A DNA stretch of 64,000 bases from Paratrimastix pyriformis (lineage: Eukaryota; Preaxostyla; Paratrimastigidae): positions 62,001-126,000 of the forward strand of contig JAPMOS010000113.1 of NCBI GenBank assembly GCA_027972325.1, in the 5' to 3' direction. The first letter of the stretch is position 1; each line of letters starts with the position of its first letter. Below are positions 39,542-49,361 of this stretch, one piece after another. The translations under genes and the position numbers were made by a program. The notes below the pieces were generated by a model. It had not been told where the DNA came from. It saw nothing but the letters and a program-made list of their open reading frames with translations, and did not search any database.

Positions 39542-40111
39542 CTACTGACCTCGGACAATTGATGTTTTGATTGAAGCTGGAATGTAGAGATGTATTCCGT
39601 CCTGTTCAATCTTCCAAGAATGGAAAGCAATTTTTGAAGGGACTGTGGATGACACTGGATGAGGTGTGCTGTTCAGCCGGGCAAACTGTCTTTCAAACTC
39701 TGCCGAGCTTTCTGGGAGCAGTTTTGTCGCTTTGTCCTCGTGTTTGTCGGTCACCTCGTTCTTCATTTTCTCATAGCTACATGGCGAAAAAGAACGATGG
39801 AAGGAGTGACTCATGTACGCAGACTTCAACCTGGTCCGGACTTGTGTGGGGGTTTTGCCTGTCTTCTCGGCAATGACTGCGACAATTCTGCTGAGAGGCT
39901 CTCCGTGGTGAAGTTGTTCGGCTTCTTGCTTCTTCTGGATGTCCTCTTTTGTCCACCGTGAGCGTGAAGAAGATTTCTTCTTCGCACTGGCCTCCTTCTT
40001 TGATTTCTCTTCCTTCTCTCCGTCGGCGTCCGAGTGCTCTTCTTCTGTGGTATCCGAAGCGTCGGTGGATTTTGCAAGGTCTTCTTCGTTGTCGTCATCC
40101 ACCACAACCAA
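39542..40111 (-). CDS. Myb/SANT-like protein of the Harbinger-type element
   Basis: The N-terminal part is acidic and Lys-rich (DTTEEEHSDADGEKEEKSKK), followed by SRWTKEDIQKKQEAEQLHHG and GKTPTQVRTRLKSAYM, a Trp-containing three-helix Myb/SANT pattern. In Harbinger systems a Myb-like partner binds the element ends and imports the transposase. 189 residues, open. An earlier in-frame start in the 40.1-40.26 kb region is possible. Confidence 0.6.
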   Translation of the reverse strand: MVVVDDDNEEDLAKSTDASDTTEEEHSDADGEKEEKSKKEASAKKKSSSRSRWTKEDIQKKQEAEQLHHGEPLSRIVAVIAEKTGKTPTQVRTRLKSAYMSHSFHRSFSPCSYEKMKNEVTDKHEDKATKLLPESSAEFERQFARLNSTPHPVSSTVPSKIAFHSWKIEQDGIHLYIPASIKTSIVRGQ

Positions 40112-40235
40112 CCTTCTTTTGTTGCGTTTCGGCAGGAACTCTTGGCGAATGGTTTGCCGGACGAGTATGAGTAACCCCAGGGGAGGTTCGCAATTCGCCG
40201 GAAAATGACTCTGACCTGGGTAAACCGAATTCGGG

Positions 40236-41117
40236 ATGAATATTCACGCTTTCCCGTCACAGAACAACAGTGTCGAGGATTTTATGGATGCAGTTCGCTT
40301 GTTTTACACGAAATTTGGGAGAAATATGGCAGTCGTGCAAGCCAACTCGTCAGTGACATTTCCACATATTCATCTTGAAAAACCCGAACATAGAACAACC
40401 CAAATAAATTGCTCCGTTTCTATGAGTGGACAAACCAGTGTAACACGCATCTTGTGGAGGGTGTTCACGAAGGAGTTGGTCGCGAGGCCAACCGAAAATT
40501 TATATGGAGAATGAGTGAATATTTGGCAACCAATATGAATGAGATCTCACTGGATGCGCGTTTTCATGAACCTGCGCCACAGGGACTGTTCGCACCTTGC
40601 GTTTTGTGCCTCGATGCCACGTATTTCCCCCCTGCCCACGCATGCCGATCACGAGATTCATGCAAGATACTTTAATACTCATCGGAGGTGTGAGTGCCTC
40701 AAATATGAGGCAGCTGTGACCACCACAACGGGGCAGCTGTGCTGGTGGAAAGGGCCACTGATTGGATCGGCCCACGATTTGACCGTTTTCCGTCACTTTG
40801 GGCTTGCTGACCAGCTGCTGCCCGGCGAAAGAGTGCTTGCCGACTCTGCATACATTGGCGAGCCCTGTGCTGTCACCCCATACCGGCGCAACCAGATCGT
40901 CGGAGAGCGCAGGCTCCTTTTTAATCGCCACCACCACTCTGTGCGTGCCATTGTGGAGCAATTTTTCGGGCGTTTGTGCGACTTTTCTTGTCTGATGGAG
41001 ACATGGCGCCATGACGAAGAGCTGCACATGTTCACCGCTCACGCCCTTGCCCAGACGACGGCCATCAAACTGCGTCATGAGCCCCTTCGCATCGACATCA
41101 ACCCTCTCTTGTTGTAA
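40236..41117 (+). CDS. Harbinger-type DDE transposase, frame-shifted
   Basis: The first catalytic region, PCVLCLDATYFPP (near 40590-40640), is in one frame. The later blocks, CLKYEAAVTTTTGQLCWWKG, ERVLADSAYIGEP (second Asp) and HHHSVRAIVEQFFGRLCDF (Glu), are in another frame starting about 40660. A further frame change and stops occur in the N-terminal part (40.24-40.45 kb). The motifs match DDE_Tnp_4/Harbinger transposases. As it stands the gene cannot make an active enzyme. Confidence 0.75.
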
Positions 41118-41340
41118 GAAATGTATGCGAATATACAAAATATACACTGTACATAATATATATACACCGATCTGTACATATCTATGTTTATGTGCAATAG
41201 GAACCGCCCCGACCGGCCCATACATAAAAGTTGTAGAAACGAAGGTGACTATGCCACACGATCGCATGCATCGAGTACATTCATTCCCCAAAATCTATAC
41301 AGTTTCTATACGGAATGTTGCCTGGCCCATATATATATAA

Positions 41341-41913
41341 ATGTTCCAAAAATTAACTTCCATCATTAAGAAATTAATTGCCCAAAAAATTATGACCAAA
41401 AACTATGCTCAGTCACTGAAAAAAAAATATTCCAACTCAGAATTACCAATCCAACGTGTGGTCGCAAATCATCTCGCTTCATATGTGAATTCCAACCAAA
41501 AAATGAGTCCACGTCGCACAAATCATTACCTTGATACCCTCATTGATATTCACAATCGGACTATCGAAATGCACAAGAAAGTGGGACAATTCAACAAAGA
41601 TCTGAAAAAATACCAACCAATTGAATTGCCAAAAACGCAAGAAGAAATACAAAATCAAGAAGATATTAATTTGATTGATTATGACCAAGATATGACACAA
41701 GTTCCAGTATACTGCACAGGAAAAGCAAACTTTATCGTTATGAAAGATGATGTAAGCGAGCTCGCTTCATTCAAATTTAGAGTTAAAGTCCTTGTCCCAT
41801 CGTATGTTGCGGACATCGGCCATGAAATTCTCATTCGCGACTACTTGATACATGATCTCCAAAAATCAGAAGATTTAAAACAAAACAGATGTCTCTTCAA
41901 GTTTACAGTTTAA
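41341..41913 (+). CDS. Unknown 190-residue protein of the Polinton-like element
   Basis: The ATG lies 13 bp from the Harbinger end, after ATATATATAA, so the AT-rich duplicated target supplies its promoter-like box. Begins MFQKLTSIIKKLIAQKIMTK, then a helical charged part (IDIHNRTIEMHKKVGQFNKD) and a beta-rich end (FKFRVKVLVPSYVADIGHEI). It overlaps the next gene. No family recognised. Confidence 0.5.
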   Translation: MFQKLTSIIKKLIAQKIMTKNYAQSLKKKYSNSELPIQRVVANHLASYVNSNQKMSPRRTNHYLDTLIDIHNRTIEMHKKVGQFNKDLKKYQPIELPKTQEEIQNQEDINLIDYDQDMTQVPVYCTGKANFIVMKDDVSELASFKFRVKVLVPSYVADIGHEILIRDYLIHDLQKSEDLKQNRCLFKFTV

Positions 41914-44900
41914 ATATTGAATCCATTGAAAATCTATCTGCAACTTCACTGAAAAACCTCATGGATTCACCTCTTGAACTTGAACGAATTAACTCTCTCA
42001 CATTAAAACATAATATTCCAATGCGTGCATGGTCTCCTCCTGCTATTGATATTAAAGGTGTTGGCTCTTATAAACGGAGCTTCAAAGATCACAATTGTGT
42101 CATTGATGCGTTGCTTTCCAGTATCCATGTCTCTCTCGTCAATATATTATCCATATATTGAAACTTCTTCATTCCGACCTCAATAACACTGACAAATTAA
42201 ATAAATATATTGAAAATGGTATCACTACGAATGATATCGTATTTATTTGCACTCAACTGAACATCACATGTTATGCATTTGACTGGAATAATGTCCTATT
42301 CCATAAATATGTCGCCACCAACAGGCATCCTATCTCTATCCCAAAGAACTTCAAACTTCCAAATCTATCCGATGAATGTTACAAAAGAAACCTTTTATCT
42401 TCATCCTCAATAATAACCATTGTTATTTAATCACAGAAGAAAGTGTAATCACAACAATATTAAACTCTCGTAAAAAGGACACAAAGGTCAATAATATTCG
42501 CACTTCATTATTCCAAGATGAAACTCCAATTAAAGACACAAATACTTTCATTAATGCTAACGGCACTTACAAAGAAATCCATGAAAATATTCACATTGAA
42601 GATCTTAATACCCTTGAAAATGGTGCGAATGTCATGTATTCTTGTGATGATCTATTCGATATGTTGATGGAAATGTTAACAAAACTCAACTTCCAAGTGT
42701 CTTCCAAAATATTCACTTACAAGGCCATTCTGTTTGCTATATTAAATACCAACGCGATGATAATCATGTCGTTCATTTATATGCAGATTCCAATTATCAC
42801 AAAGCCTCATCGATCTCGTATAAAAATGCTCTCTCCATCTGCAAATCTCTTGATATACCGTTCAATAACCAACCAAGTTATGTCATCTTCTCGAAATTTG
42901 AGAAGCAATGTGATTCCAATGAACGATGCAACGTTTCTGACCAACTTAAACGAGAGGTATTCAACAAATCTCTCGGTAAATGCACTGTCTGTCAATGCTT
43001 CCCTGACGATCCAGAAATCGATCACATCACCCCAGTATGTCAAGGTGGCCTCACACATCTTGACAATTTACAAGTGCTATGCAAATCTTGCCATTTAAAG
43101 AAATGCAAAGCAGAACGCGAGAACGGTAAATATTCTAAGATTGATAACACTCGTAGTTATTACAACCAGCAAGTCTTTGATATCATCTCTCAATATACTC
43201 CTTATGCTTTCGTTGAAGATGTCCCTTATGAACTCTCTCCAGATTTCTTTGGTATATACATTCAAACGAAAATCGATATGCGGAAAACTCGACGGAATAT
43301 TTTAATGCATGCCCACACCGATATCCCACGGTTCTGTGTCATGGATCAAGTGACTCCTTTCGATAAAAATAATGATAAGATTGTTTGTGGAAAATATTAT
43401 GTGGAAACATCTCACTATTTTCCAACACGTGGATCTGGCTGGTATTACCATAACACTATCACTCATTGTCTCAAAATGGGTTACTTCTCACTTGACGATA
43501 TTAAATATAAGATTGTTTGCTCTCTCCCAATAAAAGATAATAAATTCAATGATGTGATTGACGGCTTCGTGAATATTGTCGACCAATCCGCCAAACATTA
43601 TATTCAAGATCATCAAATAACAGATCAAGAGGCAATAAATAATATCACTCGTAACTTCACTCAATTTGGCAAACTCAGCATTAATGGATGGATCGGTTGC
43701 ATGAACCGAATTAAAACTTCACAATCATCTCTCCATTATACAACCGATAAATCTCAGGCTTTGTGTGACTTCCTCACTTCAGAAAATGCATTCGTCGAGA
43801 CTAATGAAAACAAAACCATCTTTTCAATCTTCCATCAAACCGAATCTTTGATCTTTGGCGACCGTCGTCCGATTTATCAATTCGTCGTCGAACAAGAAGC
43901 TATCGAATTGGATATACTCCGGCATAAAATTATTGACCATGGTGGCATTGTTTCTCGTTATAACACAGATTGTGTCACTTGCTATGTTCCATACTCTTTC
44001 GATGATGATACCGATAAATTACGAGACATCATTGATACTTCATTTTGGGATCATGAAAACAAGTATCCAAAATATCAATTTGAAGCAATTTCAAAAACCC
44101 GCTTCTGTGAGCGCATGAAGGGTTATACATTCAACGAATATCATTATTCAGAACAACAAATAACTGTCGTTACCGATGAAAAGATTGATAAAGACTTTTC
44201 ACCCCTTGTTGATTATGTTGTTCCAACCGACAAAAAGACACCAATTGTTAGCACTCTCATCAATGCACGCGCTGGTTGTGGTAAAACTACTTTAACCAAC
44301 AAAATTATTGAAAAACTCACGACAACAGGACGCACTTACCGTGTCACAACCCCTACAAATATTAGTGCTCGTTTATATGAAGCTGGCATCACGCTTCACA
44401 AATTATTAAATATGGCGAGCAAAAATAAACACGTATTTTTCAATTGTTTCAATGTTGATGTGCTAATTATTAACGAAATCAGTATGTGCTCTTCATATTT
44501 CTTCACATTCTTCCGAATGTTACAACTCGCTCTCCCTAATTTGAAATTCATTCTTGTCGGTGACTTTGAGCAACTTCTTCCTGTCGCTGATGACCATTTC
44601 GATTACGAACACTCAATGATCGTGAAAGAATTATCAAATTTCCATATGATTCATCTCACAAAGTGTCGTCGTGCTGACCGGAAATTATTTGACATTTGTG
44701 ACCCAATAAATATTAAAAATCTCCATAAAACAGACTTCCATAACGCACTCAATCCTATGCTTCATATTTGTTTTACCAACAAAAAACGTATTGAATTAAA
44801 TCACGTATGTATGTTACGCTTTATTGCATCACACAATAAACTCAAACCCGTCCATTTCCAAAAATATAAAACGATCCCGACAGCCAAGATGTGGATTTAC

Positions 44901-45199
44901 TCGAAGGTATGCCAATTATTGGGCGAGCAAATAATAAGGCTTTCGAGGTGTATAATAACCAACGCTTTACTGTCAAGAAAATTGATAGAAAGTCCAAAAA
45001 AATAACCATTTTCAATCCTCTGGAAAACGATTGTAAGGAAATACCTTTCGATGACTTCCAGTCTTTATTTTATCTTGCTTTCGCCACCACTTGCCATAGT
45101 TCTCAAGGCCTCACTATCAATCAACCTTATACCATTCATCAATGGGAGGCATTTGATAGCCGCATGAAATATGTCGCTCTCTCGTTCCACAAATTATGA
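41889..45199 (+). CDS. Composite replication gene: Cys/His domain, HNH nuclease, polymerase-like region, SF1 helicase (fossil)
   Basis: Parts in order: KDHNCVIDALLSSI and later IFILNNNHCYLI, which resemble the Cys and His boxes of an OTU-type protease (weak). HNH nuclease at about 42.97-43.12 kb: KCTVCQ, EIDHITPVCQGG, NLQVLCKSCHLKK. A polymerase-B-like palm region: KYYVETSHYFPTRGSGWYYH, FGKLSINGWIG and RYNTDCVTCY (NTD in place of DTD). SF1 helicase: NARAGCGKTTLTNKI (Walker A), VLIINEISMC (Walker B), ILVGDFEQLLPV and TCHSSQGLTINQ. Probably the element's replication protein. It looks broken, with several breaks. Confidence 0.6.
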
Positions 45200-45244
45200 A
45201 TTCATTAATGTCGCATTATAATTATCTCAAGTAAATATATAAAA

Positions 45245-46356
45245 ATGAATAAAACTTTAGAAGAAAAATATTATGACCCACAATTTGGTTTCCAAAGCTT
45301 CGACAAATTTTACAAAAACTACAAGATGATCATATTGATCTCCCAAAATCAGAGGTCAAATCATGGCTTCAAAAACAGGAAGTTCACCAACTCGCAAAAA
45401 ACCTCTCATCAAAAAAGCAAATTTCCTACGAATTGTGGCACCTCCTTTGACCTTTCAAATTGATAAAATTTATGTTCCAAAAGCACTATCTCAGATTAAA
45501 AATAAAACATCCATAAAAACATTAAATAATGATCATCTTTATGCATTTCTTTTATGTGTCGACATTCTGAGTCGCAAAGCTTATATTTATAAATTAAAGG
45601 ATCGGTCAATGTCTGACACATTACGAGCTTACAAAGAATTCTTAAATAATTTACAACATGATATTCAAAATCCCCTTACCAACTTGAAGGGGATGACGAA
45701 TTTAATGAAAAATCATTCCTTGCTTTCAACAACGACCGCAATATTATTTGTCGTTTTGAATCTGCAAGTGATGATCACATTGTTGGTGGAAATCGACTCG
45801 GAATCATTGATCGTCTCACAAGAACATTAAAGCAACTGCTTTTTAAATATATTTTCAGTCTTGAAAATCTCCAACATGTCAATATCAGTTCAATATTTCA
45901 AGAACTGGTCACCAATTACAACAACACTCCACATAAAGGGTTATTGATGAAGACTCCAAATTTTGTTTTCAAAAATGTTCCAATGCAAAACAATTCCATA
46001 GCCAGATTTCTCAAGAAAATTCAATTATTGTCGAGCGACTTGGTGAGAAATTTAAACCAGGCGATACAGTGAGAATTTATGAACATGTAGGCAAATATTC
46101 GAAAGAAATTCCACGTTTCAGTAAAGAGATATATAACATTTCCAAACGTGAAGGCACAAAATGGGTTATTGATGGTAAACGTCGACGTTTTAAGACAGAC
46201 GAACTTCAAAAGATTGACACTGTTGAACATAAAAATATTGAAGATGTGTCTCATGAAATTCACAAAAAAGTTTCAATAAACCGTGACTTGATGAAGCTGA
46301 AACGAGAAGGAATCGATGAAAACAATATCATCAACACAAAAAGCTCATCAGATTAA
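45245..46356 (+). CDS. Retroviral-type integrase of the Polinton-like element (fossil)
   Basis: The start MNKTLEEKYYDPQFGFQSFD follows AATATATAAAA. The 'YYDPxxGF' N-terminus and following VKSWLQKQEVHQLAKN are typical of Polinton integrases. Core region: FLLCVDILSRKAYIYKLKDR (first Asp), GGNRLGIIDRLTRTLK and NYNNTPHKGL (third catalytic region). A C-terminal GDTVRIYEHVGKYSKEIP-like SH3 or chromo-type part reads YNISKREGTKWVIDGKRRRF. It would integrate the viral genome. Looks broken, about three breaks. Confidence 0.7.
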
Positions 46357-46384
46357 AAAGCAACTTGAATAGTCGTCTGCTGAT

Positions 46385-46808
46385 GTCATAAGATGAAAGA
46401 AATAAAAAGAATAAAAAGGAGAGATCAGAATATGACGAGAACAAAGTTTGAGTGTGAAGACTGCGTCTTCTCCCCAACTTCGGATCCTATTCGTTAGAAG
46501 ACAGAGAGAAGAAGTCAGAAGATGAATAACATAAGGAGAGGACATAAAATGAAGGAAATAAAATTGAATTCATGTTAGGAAATCAATTTCATGTATCCCC
46601 ATACGTCTCACTCTCCCTTTTCCCACCCTACGCCTACCAGTGGATGGAAAATTTCACGTCACAAATCCCGACGAGGATTTTCATAAAATGACGAAGTTTT
46701 TATGATGGGCAGGTGCAGGTCAGCCCATTTATGATGGCACTTTTCTTAATAACCATCACTCCATGACCTCTTCCCATCATAGAAAGTTTTATGTACGGGG
46801 TCTCCTTT
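46385..46808. repeat. Right terminal inverted repeat of the Polinton-like element
   Basis: Complement of 20129-20552 with no difference seen by eye, followed by ACCCC and LINE A endonuclease sequence. Confidence 0.92.
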
Positions 46809-46998
46809 ACCCCTTGGGGTGCCGCGCATCTGCGTCCTCCACCACCGAGCTCCTCCAGCACCACCCCTTCATCCACTTCTCCTCCAACTGTTGCTTGTTG
46901 TCTTTCGTACCTTTCGTCTCTTGCAGGAGGGCAATGTTGACCCCCCCAACTCGCAGCAGGTCCGCCACATTGCTCTTCTTCCAGTCTGACCCCAACCC
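46809..46998 (-). CDS. LINE A APE endonuclease, first part
   Basis: Encodes GSDWKKSNVADLLRVGGVNI and ALLQETKGTKDNKQQLEEKW. 'IALLQET' is the first catalytic block of APE-type LINE endonucleases. It stops at the Polinton-like junction after ADARHPKG; the next block (VMIGYRR) lies at 20.116 kb. Confidence 0.8.
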
Positions 46999-46999
46999 G

Positions 47000-47309
47000 T
47001 TCCACCCCGACCCTCATCCTTCCTCCTCCCTCGCCGGCAGCCCCGCCCTCAGGTTGGCCTCCTTCTTGCCCTGGCACCACTTCTCCACCCCCTGGAATTC
47101 CTCCTCCTCCGCCTTCTCGTCATATGTCTTCTCGATATCCCTCATCTTTGCCACCTGCCTCTTCTTCCTTGTCGCGTCCTTCTTCCCGCCTTCTTCTGGC
47201 CTTTCTCCGTCCCCAGGATACCTGGGCACCCCCAGGTAGGAGTCCCCCGTTACCGGGCGCACCCCGGACTGCCCCACCTCATGCTCCTCCAGGTCTTCAC
47301 CTCCCCGCC
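47000..47309 (-). other. LINE A linker between USP-like and endonuclease domains
   Basis: Charged, Lys/Glu/Arg-rich coding sequence (RKKRQVAKMRDIEKTYDEKA, EEEEFQGVEKWCQGKKEANL), with frame changes. Predicted helical linker. No domain recognised. Confidence 0.45.
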
Positions 47310-48107
47310 TTACCCGTCTCCCTCTTCGTCCCCCTTGTGCCCTCCCGTCTGCCCCTTCTTTGCTCCCCCTCCAAAAGCCGGTCCCCACATCGAACGCTGC
47401 ATTCTCGACCCCATCCCTGCCCCCGCCACATAAAGAAAGATGTCGCCATTCTTCGTCTCTTCCTCGCCCACCTCCCTCACCACGCTGTCATCGAAGCGCC
47501 ACCATGCCCCTTCAATCCTCTTCACCGCCACCCAATGTCGCCCCCCTCCTCTCCTTTCGCAGAACTCCGCCGCCGCCTCCAGGCGGTAATTCGTGCCAAG
47601 AACATCCACGGGGTCCGGCTGCACCCGCCACTGCGACTGGTCCACCCTGCCGTCCCGCCGATCGCGAACCACCTGGACCACCATGACATCCTCCATGCCC
47701 ACCGCCCGTTCCTCCTGCGCGTGCCACCGATCGGCACCACACTCTGGGCACCTCTTCCGCACCCGTCCGTCCGCCATCACCACCTTCCGGACCGCTTCAC
47801 TCATTCTGTCACCGTCCCTCTCCAGACGCACCACCAGGCAGTCCCGCTCCCTTTCGCGGCCCTCGCTCACCCTTCCGCATTCCTGACAGACGTGCACCAC
47901 CCTCATCCACGCTCCTGTCGGGATCCGAGCTTTCCTCAGCAGATCCGCCACCGCATCCCCTGCATCCCCATCATGAAGCTCATCCAGCCCATCAATCCCC
48001 TTCTCCCAGATTGCCTGCTCCATACCCCCAATCACCCCTCTCACAACATCGAACAACTGCCCGGCCCCCACCGCTTCCACCACCTGGAGGGCTGTTGCCA
48101 CCAACAA
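47310..48107 (-). CDS. LINE A ubiquitin-specific-protease-like (USP/UCH) domain
   Basis: Reading along: GDAGDAVADLL (like the QxDAxEF box), VVHVCQECGRVSEG and RKRCPECGAD (two CxxC pairs about 43 residues apart, the zinc ribbon of the USP fingers), MEDVMVVQVVRD (like 'LPxxLxxxLxRF'), TNYRLEAAAEFCERRGGGRH WVAVK (His box, like 'YxLxAxxxHxGxxxxGHY'), and WWRFDDSVVREV (like 'WxxFDDxxV', with the catalytic Asp/Asn). The fold removes ubiquitin or ubiquitin-like tags. The Cys box is not clear; the best candidate is ICLLVAMAQW near 48.51 kb in another frame. A role in evading or redirecting host ubiquitin control is inference. Confidence 0.65.
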   Translation of the reverse strand: MLVATALQVVEAVGAGQLFDVVRGVIGGMEQAIWEKGIDGLDELHDGDAGDAVADLLRKARIPTGAWMRVVHVCQECGRVSEGRERERDCLVVRLERDGDRMSEAVRKVVMADGRVRKRCPECGADRWHAQEERAVGMEDVMVVQVVRDRRDGRVDQSQWRVQPDPVDVLGTNYRLEAAAEFCERRGGGRHWVAVKRIEGAWWRFDDSVVREVGEEETKNGDIFLYVAGAGMGSRMQRSMWGPAFGGGAKKGQTGGHKGDEEGDG

Positions 48108-48275
48108 CGGTGGCCCGACTTATTACACGCCTCTGTACCTCCCGACCCCCGCCCCCTGCGACAAGCCAACCCATCAACTTCCTCCAGCTCGCCACCACCG
48201 CCAAACAACTCGCCCGGTCGCTCGATCATCCCTCCATCCGTCAATCTCTCACTGTCACGTCCCCTCCCCCTTCCA

Positions 48276-49284
48276 TCAGAGCCTCCTTCTCCTCCCGTAC
48301 CTCGTCCTCGTCCGCCTCTTCGGGCCAGTCTCTTTGCCTGCCACTCCCCCTCCCAGTCCGCCAGCTGGGATCCTGCCCCCACCCCAAAGCCCAAACCTCC
48401 GCCGCTCCATCATCCACACTCTCCTTCCACTCCGCCTCGCTTTTAGAACCGCGTCGAGTTCCCACGCTCTCCGATTCACGCCCGCACCTCCCCATTGAGC
48501 CATCGCCACCAGTAAACAGATTCCCACCCATCGATTCCCCAAATAGATTTCGTTTGGTCCAATAACGATGTCCTCGCACTCCCCCTTCATCTGAGCCCAG
48601 AGCCTGTGGTATTCCCCGCCCCCCTCGCTTGGATCAAGTCGATCAGGGCCATCTTCCAAAAACAAAGCCCCTGCATGAACACGCACAACCTACCAACACT
48701 ACCTATCAAAATCGTCAAAAGGATATCCACCAAACCGCCATCATTCCCTGCCAACTCATGCAGAGACCCGTCCGCCCAACTCCGGCCGAAGATTCCCTCC
48801 CAAGGTGCTCAACCTGGCAGTAGCAAGCTGCCCCATCAGTTTCCTCCACCGTCCGCTCTACCCCATTCCTCTGTTTCAATTCCCCGGTCTTTTTTTTCAC
48901 CAAATCAGATCCCCATCCGCTCGTTCTTCTTCCTCCTACGCTGCCCTCTCCGGCTGGCCGATTCCCCACCGATCGCCACGTTTCCTTTGCCACGCCTCCT
49001 TCTTCCTTTTGGTCCGTCCCCAACATTATTCTATTATCACAGCTCCTCCATTTCTGATACAGCAGCCGTCCCCACCCGCAGGCCGGCCCCTGATCATGTT
49101 GCCCAAGTTCACACCCATTTTCTCCAGTCTGTGTAACAAACCACCACTTCACCCACCATTTTCCTTCAATAAGATCGATCGTGCCCCCATGCGAGTGGCC
49201 CAACGACGATACTGCGTTTTTGTCCAGCTCAATACGTACCATCCGTACGTAAGGACTGAATCCAGTCGTAACCATCCCGTACCC
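48276..49284 (-). CDS. LINE A ORF2 N-terminal region
   Basis: Likely starts near 49284 (MVTTGFSPYVRMVRIELDKN), 78 bp after the ORF1 stop. Contains GHSHGGTIDLIEGKWWVKWW and, near 48.5 kb, GPNEIYLGNRWVGICLLVAM, which may be the remains of the USP Cys box. There are two or more frame changes. No other domain recognised. Confidence 0.45.
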
Positions 49285-49361
49285 TTTATGAATATATAAT
49301 GGTTGCTCAAGGCATGTTTTCAAAAAAGATTCAGATTGAAAACACAACACCTCAAACCAAA

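Larger units (their letters stand above)
39054..41328. mobile_element. PIF/Harbinger-type DNA transposon in the Polinton-like element
   Basis: 23-bp inverted repeats (39054-39076 and 41306-41328, starting GGGCCAGGCAACATTCCGTA) with ATATAT on both outer sides. The exact target duplication cannot be resolved in the AT run (TWA- or AT-type). Encodes a Myb/SANT-like protein and a DDE transposase on opposite strands, the two-gene layout of Harbinger elements. The transposase is frame-shifted, so this copy is probably inactive. Confidence 0.85.
20122..46808. mobile_element. Polinton-like (virophage/PLV-like) provirus in LINE A
   Basis: 424-bp terminal inverted repeats, flanked by ACCCC on both sides (20117-20121 and 46809-46813), a probable 5-bp target duplication. 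The left end has about seven extra bases beyond the matched repeat. The interior is AT-rich and gene-dense on both strands. Parts: candidate capsid, penton-like protein, A32/FtsK-type ATPase, fibre-like S74 protein, HNH/polymerase-like/helicase composite, retroviral-type integrase and many small unknown genes. No adenain-type maturation protease was recognised. Net of nested insertions it is about 21 kb. Several genes look broken (about ten breaks in all), while the apparently identical repeats argue for a fairly recent insertion. An endogenous Polinton-like virus or virophage of the EMALE type is the best reading. Confidence 0.85.

Noticed and set aside
20122-46808. Adenain-type maturation protease of the provirus
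   Set aside because: I searched the translations for a His...Asp/Glu...Gln...Cys arrangement and saw none that I could support.
46700-47080. Minus-strand open frame spanning the provirus end and LINE sequence
   Set aside because: It crosses the insertion junction, so it cannot be a real gene; the LINE endonuclease is in another frame.
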